A stretch of DNA of 64,000 bases from Luteibacter flocculans (GTDB lineage: Bacteria; Pseudomonadota; Gammaproteobacteria; Xanthomonadales; Rhodanobacteraceae): positions 1,346,001 through 1,410,000 of the forward strand of contig NZ_CP063231.1 in the NCBI RefSeq assembly GCF_023612255.1, given 5' to 3'. The position numbers were made by a program, and so were the translations under genes. Positions 22,943-32,542 of this stretch are shown here, piece after piece (position 1 is the stretch's first letter; the number at the start of each line of letters is the position of its first letter). Under the pieces are notes generated by a model. It saw nothing but the letters and a program-made list of their open reading frames with translations. It ran no database searches and was not told the origin of the DNA.

Positions 22943-25900
22943 TTACTGCTCGCCGTGCGGCTCTTGGCGAGGGCGGGTGAGCAAGTCGCCCTGGGCGGGG
23001 GTAGATGCTGGCTTGGCCGCCTCGACGTGCGAGACCGCCGAGACGTTGGACGCGTCCGGCGACTTCGGCGTGACCGGCGCCGATGCAGGCGTCGACTTGG
23101 GTGCGGACGTGGCAGATGCCGCCGTCTCGTCGGCATCCTCGCCCGTTGCCGTCGAAGTCTCGGCAGACGAGGACGCAGGGGCCGACGCCGGGAGGGCTTC
23201 GGACGCAGTGGTCTGCGCTACGGACGAGCTCACCGGTGAAGTCACCGTCGACGGGGTGACGACAGGCTCGGCCTGCTGACGCGCCGCCTTGGCACTATCG
23301 TCGCTGCTCGGGCTATCGGTGGCTTCCGGCAACAGACCGCGCGCGGGCGTGTCGAGCGAGGACACCACTTCCGTCGTGGCCTCCACAGGCGCCTGTTCAG
23401 CCTCGGCTGCCGCTGGCGCAACCGCCGACGTGGTCGCGGCGATCACGACGGGCTCGTGCTTCGCCTCGACGATCGGTTCGGCGGCGGATGCCTCGGGTGC
23501 CGTTACTTCCGCGTGGGCGACGCCGGTCGGCGTCGCGGCCGGCACGGGTGCCGAGCCACTGACCGGTGCGCTCTTCAACGGCGCATCGGATTCCGTCTGG
23601 CGGCGTTCCGTGGTGCGGCTATCGGCCGAATCCGCGGGCGTGGTTGCTTCCGCTGTCGCCGCATGCGACGTCGTGGAGGTGCTGGTACCGGGAATCGGCG
23701 GGAGCTTGGGCAAGGATGGCAGCGTCAGTGCCGAGGGTACGGCCTCGTCGTCGGCAGGCTCGCCGGGCTGGGTTGCCATGACGCCGACCGGCGCCTCGAC
23801 CGCGAAGGCGTTCTCGGCAGCGGCGGCGGTGTCCAGCATCGGCGGGACGCTCGGGCTGTCGCGGCCGGTGTCGACGGATGCATCGTCGTCACCGTCTTCG
23901 TCGTCCAGATCGTCGGCAGCGTTGCTACCTTCCGCCATGGTGCCAGCTGCGGCACCGTCTTCCTGGCGACGGCGGCGGCGGCCGCCACGACGACCGCGGC
24001 GGCGACGCTGGCCGCCTTCCGTGTCCTTGTCCTTCGCGCCGTCCGTACCCGGGGCGGCGCTCGCGTCCGCAGCGATCATGGCCTCGGCATCGGCCAACGA
24101 TGCCTCGGTGACTGCCAACGTGGCGTCCTCGGGCTTCACGGCGGGGGTGGCAGGCTTCTCGGACGGGGCGCGGGGTGCCGGTGCAACGATTGGCGCGGCG
24201 CCGGCTGCGACGGCGGCCGTATTCGCTACGGCCTTGTCGGCCTTCTCGCCCTGCGGCTGGCGCTCGCCACGTGGCTGCTGCTGGCGACGGTTCTCACCCT
24301 GCGCGGCCTGCTCCTGGCGCGGCTGGCGACCGCCCTGTGCCTGCGGATCCTTCTGCCGACCCTGCTGCTTTTCGTCGTTCTGGCGGCCCTGACCCTGCTC
24401 GCCGCGGCCCTGCTGCTTGTTGCCGCCCTTCGGCTGCTGGCCGCGGGCCTGCTGCTGCGTGCTGTCCTTGCGCTGGCCCTGCGGCGCGCGCTGCTCGCCG
24501 CCCTTGCCGCGGCCTTCGTTGCCACGACGCTCGTCGCGGCGACCATTGCGCTCGTTGCGGTCGTTACGACCACCCTGGCGGTTTTCATCACGGCGGGTCG
24601 GAGCGGCAGGCTGGGCGACCGGTGCGGCAGGCGTGCCGCCGCCAAACAGGCTGCCGAACAGGCGGGAGAAGAATCCACCGCTGGACGGAGCTGCTGCCGG
24701 AGCGGGAGCCGCCGTGCGAGCCGGTGCCGGGGCAACCACGGTTTCGTTGTCGTCGTCGCGCAGCGGCGCGGGCGTGGACGGAACCACGCCGGTCACCAAC
24801 GGCTGCTCGCCGCTGCCCAGGGCCTGGCCCATCTTCGGCAGCACCGTGGCGATGGCCGGGGTGGTGCGCTCATAGCTGGGCTTGCTGTGCTCGCCCATGT
24901 CCGCTTCGCGGATACGGGTGATCTCCAGGTGCGGCGTTTCCAGTTTGTCGTCGGCCACGACCACGACGTGGACGCTGTGGCGAAGCTCGATCTCGACGAT
25001 GCTGGCGCGCTTTTCGTTGAGCATGAAGTTGGCGACCGAAGGCGGCGCCTGCACCAGGACCTGCCCGGTGTTTTCCTTCATCGCGTGCTCTTCGATCAGG
25101 CGCAGGGTCGACAGCGCCAGCGATTCCACGCTGCGGATGTGGCCGTGACCTTCGCAACGCGGGCACACGATCTGCGTGGCCTCACCCAGGCTCGGGCGCA
25201 GGCGTTGACGCGACATTTCGAGCAGGCCGAAGCGGGAGATGCGGCCGATCTGGACGCGCGCACGGTCGGCCTTGAGCGCCTCCTTGAGGCGCTCTTCCAC
25301 TTCGCGCTGGTGGCGCGGGCTGTCCATGTCGATGAAATCGATGACGATCAGGCCGCCGGCGTCGCGGATGCGCAGCTGGCGGGCGATTTCCGTCGCCGCT
25401 TCGAGGTTGGTGTTGAACGCCGTTTCCTCGATGTCGCTGCCCTTGGTGGCCTTCGACGAGTTGATGTCGATGGCGGTCAGCGCTTCGGTCTGGTCGATGA
25501 CGATCGAGCCACCGGACGGCAGGCGGACGTTCCGCTCGAAGATGCTCTCGATCTGCGTTTCGATCTGGTAGCGCGAGAACAGCGGGGTGGGGTCCTGGTA
25601 CAGCTTGAGCTTGCGCAGGTTGTTCGGCATCACCTGCTGCACGAAATCGCGGGCGTCGTTGAACAGCGACTCCTCGTCGATCAGGATTTCGCCGATGTCG
25701 TTGCGCAGGTAATCACGCAGGGCGCGGATGAACAGCTTCGACTCCTGATAGATCAGGAAGGGCGCCTTCTGCGAATTAGCGGCAGAGGAAATCGACTTCC
25801 ACAGCTGCAGCAGGTAATCGAGATCCCACTGGAGTTCCTCGGCGTCGCGGCCCATGCCGGCAGTACGCACGATAAGGCCCATCTCGTCGGGCACCTGAAG

Positions 25901-26365
25901 GTGCTCCATCGCTTCCTTGAGCGCCTGCCGATCCTCGCCCTCGATGCGGCGCGAGACGCCGCCGGCACGGGGGTTGTTCGGCATCAGCACCATGTAGCGG
26001 CCGGCCAGGCTGATGAACGTGGTGAGGGCGGCGCCCTTGTTGCCGCGTTCTTCCTTCTCGACCTGGACGATGATTTCCTGGCCTTCCTTCAACAGCTCAC
26101 GGATGTTGGATTTGCCTTCCGCGTTCGGGTTGAAGTACTCGCGGGCCACTTCCTTCAGGGGGAGGAAGCCGTGGCGTTCGGCGCCGTAGTCGACGAAACA
26201 GGCTTCGAGGGAGGGCTCGACGCGGGTGATGCGGCCCTTGTAGATGTTGGCTTTCTTCTGTTCCCGGGACGGGATTTCGATATCGAGGTCGTACAGGTTC
26301 TGGCCATCGACGATGGCCACACGCAACTCTTCGCGCTGAGTCGCGTTGATCAACATACGCTTCAT
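22943..26365 (-). CDS. rne: Ribonuclease E
   Basis: The 1,140-residue protein starts at 26365 ([21 protein letters not shown]), the canonical RNase E N-terminus; longer starts add unrelated residues. Catalytic half: S1 domain (about 35-120), RNase-H/5'-sensor region, DNase-I-like domain with metal-binding D300 ([10 protein letters not shown]) and D343 (VIDFIDMD), and the Zn-link C401/C404 ([10 protein letters not shown]). The C-terminal 600 residues are disordered, first Arg/Gln/Gly-rich (likely RNA-binding) then Ala/Pro/Thr-rich, the degradosome scaffold. It starts mRNA decay and rRNA/tRNA processing. A roughly 350-bp region separates it from divergent rluC, leaving room for an autoregulatory 5' UTR. 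Confidence 0.97.
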   Translation of the reverse strand: MKRMLINATQREELRVAIVDGQNLYDLDIEIPSREQKKANIYKGRITRVEPSLEACFVDYGAERHGFLPLKEVAREYFNPNAEGKSNIRELLKEGQEIIVQVEKEERGNKGAALTTFISLAGRYMVLMPNNPRAGGVSRRIEGEDRQALKEAMEHLQVPDEMGLIVRTAGMGRDAEELQWDLDYLLQLWKSISSAANSQKAPFLIYQESKLFIRALRDYLRNDIGEILIDEESLFNDARDFVQQVMPNNLRKLKLYQDPTPLFSRYQIETQIESIFERNVRLPSGGSIVIDQTEALTAIDINSSKATKGSDIEETAFNTNLEAATEIARQLRIRDAGGLIVIDFIDMDSPRHQREVEERLKEALKADRARVQIGRISRFGLLEMSRQRLRPSLGEATQIVCPRCEGHGHIRSVESLALSTLRLIEEHAMKENTGQVLVQAPPSVANFMLNEKRASIVEIELRHSVHVVVVADDKLETPHLEITRIREADMGEHSKPSYERTTPAIATVLPKMGQALGSGEQPLVTGVVPSTPAPLRDDDNETVVAPAPARTAAPAPAAAPSSGGFFSRLFGSLFGGGTPAAPVAQPAAPTRRDENRQGGRNDRNERNGRRDERRGNEGRGKGGEQRAPQGQRKDSTQQQARGQQPKGGNKQQGRGEQGQGRQNDEKQQGRQKDPQAQGGRQPRQEQAAQGENRRQQQPRGERQPQGEKADKAVANTAAVAAGAAPIVAPAPRAPSEKPATPAVKPEDATLAVTEASLADAEAMIAADASAAPGTDGAKDKDTEGGQRRRRGRRGGRRRRRQEDGAAAGTMAEGSNAADDLDDEDGDDDASVDTGRDSPSVPPMLDTAAAAENAFAVEAPVGVMATQPGEPADDEAVPSALTLPSLPKLPPIPGTSTSTTSHAATAEATTPADSADSRTTERRQTESDAPLKSAPVSGSAPVPAATPTGVAHAEVTAPEASAAEPIVEAKHEPVVIAATTSAVAPAAAEAEQAPVEATTEVVSSLDTPARGLLPEATDSPSSDDSAKAARQQAEPVVTPSTVTSPVSSSVAQTTASEALPASAPASSSAETSTATGEDADETAASATSAPKSTPASAPVTPKSPDASNVSAVSHVEAAKPASTPAQGDLLTRPRQEPHGEQ

Positions 26366-26714
26366 TGTGGGTTCCTCGGCCTTGCCGCGCGGCCGCGCGC
26401 CGCGGTGGCGCCAAGTGGCGGCCTGCCGGGGATCGCGCCGCAGCGGTGAGGCTTCAAGCGGCATGGGATCCGGGACCGATACCTGGACCCGGCGTGATTC
26501 GTGAATAAGCGCCTTGCAACCGGTCCGCGTCCCTACGGATTAGCCGGACAACCGCAACCTGAACCGCTACGATGTGGGGTGTCTTCGCCTTTCGCCCCCT
26601 CGGACGAAATGGCGCGACACTCGCCTTACGTGGCGGCACCGGCACCCCGCGAGAGATGAGTCTTCAGCGGAGCCTGGCGCTCGGCGAGTATCCTATCAAA
26701 TTCGAGTTTTATCA
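26366..26714. promoter_or_regulatory. Divergent rne-rluC control region
   Basis: These 349 bases lie between the divergent rne and rluC starts. In enteric bacteria rne is autoregulated through a long structured 5' UTR, and the spacing here allows one, but I cannot identify its structure by eye. GC-rich segments on the rne side (26385-26450) could fold strongly. Confidence 0.35.
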
Positions 26715-27662
26715 ATGCAGACGGCAACTTCCCTCGACAGCGGCCAAGGTGTGCGGCTGGTCGACATCGGTCCCGAGAGGGATGGTCAGCGCGTGGACAA
26801 CGCCCTCATGACCCTCTTGAAGGGGGTGCCGCGCAGCCTGGTCTACCGCCTGCTGAGAACGGGGCAGGTGCGCATCAACGGCAAGCGCGCCAAGCCGGAA
26901 ACCCGGCTGGCGGATGGCGATATCTTGCGCATCCCGCCGGTCCGCGTCGCGGAGCGGGAAGAGGGTGTGGCGCCCTCGGGCATGGTCAAGGCCGTCGCCG
27001 ACGCCGTGATCTTCGAGGACAAGCACTTCCTCGTGATCGACAAACCGGTTGGCATCGCGGCCCACGGCGGCAGCGGCGTCAGCCACGGCGCCATCGAGCT
27101 GCTTCGGGCGGCCCGTCCCAACGAGCACCTCGAGCTGGTCCATCGGCTGGATCGCGACACCAGTGGCGTCCTCGTCCTGGCGCGTTCGCGGCCGGGACTG
27201 ACGGGGCTGCAGGCTCTCATCCGTGAGAACCAGGTCACCAAGCAGTACCTGTGCCTGATGACCGGCACCCCGCGCAAGGCGAAGTTCGACGTGAATGCGC
27301 CGCTGCTCAAGTCGGTGCTTCACGGTGGCGAACGCATCGTCCGAGTGGACGATGCCGGCAAGCCCTCGCTCACCTTCTTTCAGGAACTGGAGCAATACCC
27401 CGGAGCCCGCCTCATGCAGGCCACCCTGGGTACCGGTCGCACCCACCAGATCCGTGTGCATGCGCAATACATCGGGCATCCGCTCGCTGGCGATCCGAAA
27501 TACGGCGACGAGGAAGCCAATAAGCGCCTCCGGGCCAAGGGCTTGAAGCGCATGTTCCTTCACGCGTCGAGGATGAGCTTCGACCTCGGTGGTCGGAATT
27601 ATGATTTTTCGGTGCCGTTGCCCGACGATCTGAAGGTTTTTCTCGACAATCTGCGCGGTTGA
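26715..27662 (+). CDS. rluC: 23S rRNA pseudouridine(955/2504/2580) synthase
   Basis: The 315-residue protein has an S4 domain (about 25-85, GQRVDNALMTLLKGVPRS) followed by the RluA-type catalytic domain with the signature HRLDRDTSG; D146 is the catalytic aspartate. Domain order, length and the position divergent to rne (as in E. coli) identify RluC. It isomerises three uridines in 23S rRNA near the peptidyl transferase centre. The ATG at 26715 is preferred over an in-frame ATG at 26574 because the family starts near there. Confidence 0.94.
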   Translation: MQTATSLDSGQGVRLVDIGPERDGQRVDNALMTLLKGVPRSLVYRLLRTGQVRINGKRAKPETRLADGDILRIPPVRVAEREEGVAPSGMVKAVADAVIFEDKHFLVIDKPVGIAAHGGSGVSHGAIELLRAARPNEHLELVHRLDRDTSGVLVLARSRPGLTGLQALIRENQVTKQYLCLMTGTPRKAKFDVNAPLLKSVLHGGERIVRVDDAGKPSLTFFQELEQYPGARLMQATLGTGRTHQIRVHAQYIGHPLAGDPKYGDEEANKRLRAKGLKRMFLHASRMSFDLGGRNYDFSVPLPDDLKVFLDNLRG

Positions 27663-27666
27663 TCGT

Positions 27667-29121
27667 TCACGTCAGGAACCGGGCGCTGACTTCGAGCGAT
27701 CGCAGTAGTCCTCCGGCCAGGCCAGCTTGCAGCACGACCGCGCTTGCGGCGTGCGCGACGGCGACGGGCAGCAGCGACCGATGGTGGAGATACCACCAGG
27801 CCCAGCCGAGTTCCGCGACGAAGCAAAGTTGCATGAGCAGTCCATTGGGCGTGTGCAGGAGCGCGAAGGCAAAGGCCGTCAGGAGCACGGCCCAGGGCCG
27901 TGATAGCGCCCGCGCCAGCAGGCCGCCCACCACCGCCAGCAGCAGCCATTGCTGGAACGTGGCCCAGGCGACGTACGCGGCCAGGTGTCCGAACGACGGC
28001 CAGCCTGGCTTGTGCCCGGCAAACAAGGCCAGCCCCAGCGCAACGGCCACGGCGGCGAACGGCCAGGCGCTTGCATTTCCGCGAGCGAGCCAGCCCCACG
28101 GCGGCAGTCGCCGGGAAAGCGCAAGAAAGATCGCGTAACCCACGCCACCCGCGAACAAGGCAACCCGTTCCGGTGCGACCCGCGCGCCGAAGTCGAGGCT
28201 GGCGATGAACCACACAGGCCCAGCCACGACGAGGCTGGCGTGCAGCACGTCCCTCAGTCGGGGGCCAAGACCGAAAAGACCCGTGGTCGGAACGGGCTTC
28301 GCCGCATCGGGGCGTCGGTTTCGTAGCGTGGCGAGAGCGACCACGACGAGCAGCAGCAGATAGGCCGCCGAGGGCAGCCAGGCTCGCCACGGCGGTTGCG
28401 TCGGCGAGGGGGACGCATTCCCGAAGGTCACGAGCGGGTCCGCGGCGCGGAGGTTGTCGCGCCAGGCGAGCAGACCTTCGGCGGACAGCCCAGCCGGCAA
28501 GGCGTCCGTGGGCGGTTCGATGGCCCCGGACGGTGGGCGAAGTTCGGCGTGGTCGAGCACCAGCGTGGCGCCAGCGGGAAGGGTGACGTCAATCCGCAGC
28601 ATGGCCGCCCGCATGGGGGAGACGGCGGCGTGGCCGAGGGCATCGGTCCAGGCCAGCTCGCTCAGTCGCTCTGGCGCGGCGAGGCGGTCAGGCGTCAGCA
28701 CGCCGAGGGGCGCCTTGATCAACGGGCCCTCCAGGGTTTCCCTGACACTCACGCCATAGGCGCCCACGGCGCTCGCACGGGCCCCCAGCACGAGCGTGTC
28801 GAGGCGACCGAGATCCGTGGGGCGGGTCAAAGGCAGGCCGATCTGGAACGGCGAGCCGTCCACGGCCCTGACCACCAGGCCGTCGTCACGGGATTCAAGA
28901 ACACCTTGACCGAAAACCCGGCCAGCGACGATGTCGTCGGGTTCGCGAAACCGCCACGACCAAGGCGATCCGCCAGACGCATACGCGGCGCGCTCCGCCG
29001 CGCTGCGGGTCGCGATGCCGTCCCTAACGACCAGGGCCGCCCATCGGGGCAGGGCGAGCAGCATCGCAAGACCCACGAGGGTCGCCGCCAGGAACGTCCA
29101 GCGGGAACCCCGCGACGTCAC
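27667..29121 (-). CDS. CPBP-like membrane protein with degenerate protease motifs
   Basis: The 484-residue protein has an N-terminal TM, a soluble domain (about 35-240) and a multi-TM C-terminal domain with CPBP (Abi/Rce1-like) traits: FALLH (F419, H423) followed by PNG, and a late His457 helix. However, the first motif, normally EExxxR, reads QQWLLL (Q390, Q391), and the last His is not followed by Asn/Asp at +4. It may therefore be a non-proteolytic member. It starts at GTG 29121, overlapping no codon but only 1 base from the phhB stop, so the two are co-translated. It is convergent with rluC (4-bp gap). Confidence 0.65.
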   Translation of the reverse strand: MTSRGSRWTFLAATLVGLAMLLALPRWAALVVRDGIATRSAAERAAYASGGSPWSWRFREPDDIVAGRVFGQGVLESRDDGLVVRAVDGSPFQIGLPLTRPTDLGRLDTLVLGARASAVGAYGVSVRETLEGPLIKAPLGVLTPDRLAAPERLSELAWTDALGHAAVSPMRAAMLRIDVTLPAGATLVLDHAELRPPSGAIEPPTDALPAGLSAEGLLAWRDNLRAADPLVTFGNASPSPTQPPWRAWLPSAAYLLLLVVVALATLRNRRPDAAKPVPTTGLFGLGPRLRDVLHASLVVAGPVWFIASLDFGARVAPERVALFAGGVGYAIFLALSRRLPPWGWLARGNASAWPFAAVAVALGLALFAGHKPGWPSFGHLAAYVAWATFQQWLLLAVVGGLLARALSRPWAVLLTAFAFALLHTPNGLLMQLCFVAELGWAWWYLHHRSLLPVAVAHAASAVVLQAGLAGGLLRSLEVSARFLT

Positions 29122-29122
29122 C

Positions 29123-29464
29123 TCAGCGATCCAGCAAGGCCTCGACGCGTGCGGCGCAGATGAAATCGTTCAGCGAAAGTCCCCCCACGTCGTGAGTCGA
29201 CCACAGCACCTGGCAATGGCCATATCCGGCTTCGAGGTCCGGGTGGTGGTCTTCCTGATTGGCCATGAAGCCCACGGCGTTGATGAAGCCGAGGGTGTGG
29301 TGAAAGTCGGGGAAGCGGAAGTCCTTCACGATGGCCTTGCCGTCGGCGCTCACCGTCCAGCCGGGCAGGTGGGCGAGATGGCCGTCGATGGCGGCGCGAT
29401 CGAGCGCGTGATCCGAGCCCTTGCGCGGTTGGCAGTGCTGGGTGGCGAGCGGGGAGAGGGTCAT
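29123..29464 (-). CDS. phhB: 4a-hydroxytetrahydrobiopterin dehydratase
   Basis: The 113-residue protein has the pterin-4a-carbinolamine dehydratase signature NQEDHHPDLE with conserved histidines, and VLWSTHDVGGLSLND. It dehydrates 4a-hydroxytetrahydrobiopterin after phenylalanine hydroxylation, allowing cofactor recycling. The start at 29464 gives the family's normal length. No phhA is present in the window. The next gene on the same strand begins one base after its stop. Confidence 0.93.
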   Translation of the reverse strand: MTLSPLATQHCQPRKGSDHALDRAAIDGHLAHLPGWTVSADGKAIVKDFRFPDFHHTLGFINAVGFMANQEDHHPDLEAGYGHCQVLWSTHDVGGLSLNDFICAARVEALLDR

Positions 29465-29602
29465 CGTCGGGTGTCCGTCCGGATAAAGCGCGAAGCGTCG
29501 CCCGCCCGCGGTTGAATTGTCAAAAGGCGGCGCCCGCGTCGAAAGCGTACTAAAATGGTGCTGTTTCCGGCATTCCCCGGCCGGACCTGTTTCGGAGCCC
29601 AC

Positions 29603-30196
29603 ATGATCGATATCTCGGAGCGCGCACAGGCGCATTTCCTGCGTCTGCTGTCGCAGCAAGGCGACGACGACCTCGGCATCCGCCTGCGCGTCGTGGACGC
29701 GGGCACGCCTTCCGCTCAGTGCGAACTCGAGTTCTGCTCGCGCGCCGAACTTTCCGGCGACGAATGGACCGTGGAATGCGAGGGCTTCAACCTCTACGTC
29801 GATGGCGAGAGCATGCGCTGGCTCGATCCCGCGAACATCGACTACGAAACCACGCCCACCGGCAGCCAGCTCAATATCCGCGCACCGCGGATCAAGGGCG
29901 AGGCGCCCGGCGAAGGTGCGGGCCTGGTCGAGCGCGTGCAGTTCGTGCTCGCGTCGGAAATTGCACCGCAGATCGCTTCGCACGGCGGTCGCATTTCGTT
30001 GGTGGAAGTCACGTCCGATGGCGTGGTGGTGCTGCGTTTCGGCGGCGGGTGCCACGGGTGCGGCATGGTCGACGTCACCCTGAAGAACGGTGTCGAGAAG
30101 ACCTTGCGCGAGCGCATTCCGGAAGTCACCGAGGTGCGCGATGCCACCGACCACGACACTGGCGACAAGCCGTACTTCGCCCGCGCGGCGGGTTAG
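29603..30196 (+). CDS. nfuA: Fe-S biogenesis protein NfuA
   Basis: The 197-residue protein has an A-type-like N-terminal domain (about 1-95, without the usual cysteines) and a C-terminal Nfu domain with the CxxC cluster site C150/C153 in GGGCHGCGMVD. NfuA carries [4Fe-4S] clusters to target enzymes, especially under oxidative stress or iron limitation. Start at 29603 (MIDISERAQAHF) is the canonical one. It is divergent from phhB. Confidence 0.95.
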   Translation: MIDISERAQAHFLRLLSQQGDDDLGIRLRVVDAGTPSAQCELEFCSRAELSGDEWTVECEGFNLYVDGESMRWLDPANIDYETTPTGSQLNIRAPRIKGEAPGEGAGLVERVQFVLASEIAPQIASHGGRISLVEVTSDGVVVLRFGGGCHGCGMVDVTLKNGVEKTLRERIPEVTEVRDATDHDTGDKPYFARAAG

Positions 30197-30247
30197 TCGC
30201 CTGCGCGGTGGATTAGTCGTTCCTGTGGACCATGCCCCGTTGTAGGA

Positions 30248-30432
30248 GCCGCTACAGCGGCGAGGGCAGGTTGCGTTGCGGTTCGATGATCTCGGCGATG
30301 GGAACCTGATGGTGGGAGCCAGCCTGCTGGCGATGGATCTGCCTCACGGCTACACCGCTTTGTTGGCTTCTCGCCGCTATAGCGGCTCCCACACGCGCTT
30401 CGTTGGCTTTTCGCCGCCATGGCGGCTCCCAT
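30248..30432. repeat. REP-type intergenic hairpin cluster 1
   Basis: The region between nfuA and the cytochrome genes holds several related hairpins: 30248-30261 (GCCGCTACAGCGGC), 30312-30335 (GTGGGAGCCAGC...GCTGGCGA), and two near-identical 31-bp direct copies at 30362-30392 and 30402-30432, each GTTGGCTTNTCGCC plus a palindrome ending GGCTCCCA. The same family occurs at 34.6-34.8 kb. These are REP-like elements; they may act in transcript ends or be RAYT-mobilised. Confidence 0.75.
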
Positions 30433-30436
30433 AGGC

Positions 30437-30787
30437 TCAGTCGCCCTGGATGTGATGCTCCAGGCCCTGCAGCTTCGTCGGCAGCGAACCGAAGTACGCC
30501 GAGATGTCGTCGATGTCCTGATCGGACAGCGTGGCGGCGAAGCCCTTCATGATGGCGTTGTCGCGGCGGCCGTCCTTGTATTCGTGCAGGGCCTGCGCGA
30601 GATAGTCGCTGTACTGGCCGGCCAGACGCGGGTACTGCGGGTCGACGGCGTTGCCGTCCTGCCCGTGGCACGCGACGCAGGTGGCGACCTTGGTCTTGCC
30701 GCGTGCGGGATCGCCGGCAGCGAAGGACGGGGTGGCGGTCAGCGCGAAGAGCGCGCCGATGGCAATCAGGGAAAACCCACGGGTCAT
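30437..30787 (-). CDS. Small periplasmic cytochrome c (c553-like)
   Basis: The 116-residue protein has a signal peptide (FSLIAIGALFALTATPSFAA) and a class I cytochrome c domain with the haem site CVACH and a distal Met in AIMKGF. It is the second of two adjacent c-type cytochrome genes (18 bp apart). Such pairs pass electrons to cytochrome oxidases or peroxidases. No oxidase is encoded nearby. Confidence 0.88.
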   Translation of the reverse strand: MTRGFSLIAIGALFALTATPSFAAGDPARGKTKVATCVACHGQDGNAVDPQYPRLAGQYSDYLAQALHEYKDGRRDNAIMKGFAATLSDQDIDDISAYFGSLPTKLQGLEHHIQGD

Positions 30788-30804
30788 CGTTCGTCCTCGG
30801 CGAC

Positions 30805-31125
30805 TTACTTGGCGAGACTGGAAAGGTAGGCGGCGATATCCGCGATTTCCTGGTCGGACATGCTTTGCGCCTGGGCGCCCATCGTCGGGTGCTTGCGCTC
30901 GCCACTCTTGTAGGCCTTCAGCGCGTTGACGATGTACTGCTCGTTCTGACCCGCGATGTGCGGCACGTGGTAATCGGGGTACGCATTGGCGTAACCCGGC
31001 ACGCCATGGCACCCATTGCAGGTATAGACCAGCGTCCGGCCCCTGGCTTTGTCCCCTTCGGCATGCGCGGCGGATGCGGCGCACAGAGCTACAGCGATCA
31101 GTCCAACCAGATGCAGACGCTTCAT
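30805..31125 (-). CDS. Small periplasmic cytochrome c
   Basis: The 106-residue protein has a signal peptide (LVGLIAVALCAASAAHA) and haem-binding CNGCH, with a distal methionine candidate in HPTMGAQ. It is promoter-proximal to a second, similar cytochrome. The start is at ATG 31125, giving a standard cytochrome length. Role: electron carrier; partners unknown. Confidence 0.88.
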   Translation of the reverse strand: MKRLHLVGLIAVALCAASAAHAEGDKARGRTLVYTCNGCHGVPGYANAYPDYHVPHIAGQNEQYIVNALKAYKSGERKHPTMGAQAQSMSDQEIADIAAYLSSLAK

Positions 31126-31231
31126 TAAGTGTTCCCTGGGTGCCGGGCGGGGCCGGGGTTGAATAGCCGTCGAAGTATAGAGGCGGGTCGCGACAGCGGA
31201 CAACCGCAGTGGATCGGCGCCGGCCCGGGGG

Positions 31232-32467
31232 TCAGAAGAGGCTGCGGATGATGTGGACGCCCGCGATGTACTCGCCGGCAATGGTGCCCATGCTGACCAG
31301 GAAGAAGTTGAGCAGGGTGCGCGCGACGCGGTTCTTCCACCAGCCGGTCCAGTGGGTGATGTCGTCGCGCAGGCGCTCGAAGTCGAGCACGCGCGGGCGA
31401 CGGACCCAGGCTTCGGCCATGGCACTCACGGCGCCGGAAGGAATGCCCGGCCGGAACGGCTTCAAGGGCCCAGCGACGAACGCGCCCGCAATCGACAGTG
31501 GGTGCGCACCGGCGATCAGTGCGCCGAGCGCGGAAAGCCCGCCGGTGAGCAAGATCCAGTTCTTCAGTGCGTCGATGCCGAGGCTGGGGCTGCGGTAGAA
31601 GGCGTAGCCGATAGCCGCGAAGATCGCCAGCACCACGGTGACCGCGAGCACCTTCGGCCACTTCGCGGGAGGTGGCGTCGTTGCGAGTTCGTCGGTGAGG
31701 GCGCGGGCATCGCCGTGCTGCTCGGCCAGCTCCGCGCTCATGCCTTTGAGGTGTCCCGCGCCAATCACGACGAGCACCTTGCGGCTCGGCGCCGCGGGGT
31801 CCATCGCGGCGCCGTGCTCGCGAAGCTTCGCCGCCATGAAGCTGTCGCGCTCGGCGATCAGCGCGTGATAAAGCGGGGCGGAACCGCTGGCGAATTCACT
31901 GAAAGCGCCTTCAAGCAGGTCGGACTGCTTCAGCTTTTCGATGTCTTCCTCGGCGATGTCCTCGCGCTCGAACACGCTACCGAGCATGCCGGCCATGAGG
32001 CCGAAGCGCTGGAAGAAGCCCACGCTGCGCCACGCGCGCTTGAGCGTCGTGCCCACCTCGCGATCCACCAGCCACACGGGAACGTCGCGCGCATCCGCGC
32101 CGTCCATGGCCGCTTTCATTTCTGCGCCGGGCTCGATGCCGTACTGCGCGGCGAGGCGTTTCTGGAACGAGCCCAGCACGAGGCTGGCGGCCACCATGCC
32201 TGCCTTGCCCTGGCGGATGACCTGGAAGAGGTCCATCTGCTTGAACGCTTCGGGATCGCGGATGCCGTGCGCGCGGCTGGGGCACAGCTCCACCGCCACG
32301 GCGTCGAAGTGTTCGCTCGCCAGCAAGGCATTCACGGCCTGGACGCTGGCGCGCGAGACATGCGCGGTGCCGAGGATGACGTACTGGACGCCATCGCGCT
32401 CCATGCGTTGGATCGGTTGGCCTTCCAGGGCCGTCACGTCGGGTGTGGTCATCTCGTCCGGGAGCAT
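31232..32467 (-). CDS. TraB-family membrane protein
   Basis: The 411-residue protein has an N-terminal TraB/PrgY-like domain (ILGTAHVSRASVQAVN, VAVELCPSRAHGI, LVVIGAGHLKGM), followed by three or four C-terminal transmembrane segments (about 265-290, 300-345, 385-405). Members have been linked to proteolytic or peptide-processing functions, but biochemistry is poorly known. Starts at 32467 or 32452 (MTTPDV) are both possible. It is the last gene of a minus-strand run that begins with aguA. Confidence 0.85.
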   Translation of the reverse strand: MLPDEMTTPDVTALEGQPIQRMERDGVQYVILGTAHVSRASVQAVNALLASEHFDAVAVELCPSRAHGIRDPEAFKQMDLFQVIRQGKAGMVAASLVLGSFQKRLAAQYGIEPGAEMKAAMDGADARDVPVWLVDREVGTTLKRAWRSVGFFQRFGLMAGMLGSVFEREDIAEEDIEKLKQSDLLEGAFSEFASGSAPLYHALIAERDSFMAAKLREHGAAMDPAAPSRKVLVVIGAGHLKGMSAELAEQHGDARALTDELATTPPPAKWPKVLAVTVVLAIFAAIGYAFYRSPSLGIDALKNWILLTGGLSALGALIAGAHPLSIAGAFVAGPLKPFRPGIPSGAVSAMAEAWVRRPRVLDFERLRDDITHWTGWWKNRVARTLLNFFLVSMGTIAGEYIAGVHIIRSLF

Positions 32468-32542
32468 GCAGGGTTTCCAGCGCAGGGGAATGAAACAAGG
32501 CGTACGGGCGACAGGGCCTGCACGCCGCGATGCCGCGACGTG

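Noticed and set aside
23456-26449. A 997-codon plus-strand ORF opposite rne
   Set aside because: It is a mirror of the high-GC rne gene; its composition is Arg/Gly/Leu-biased and it has no start signal or family similarity.
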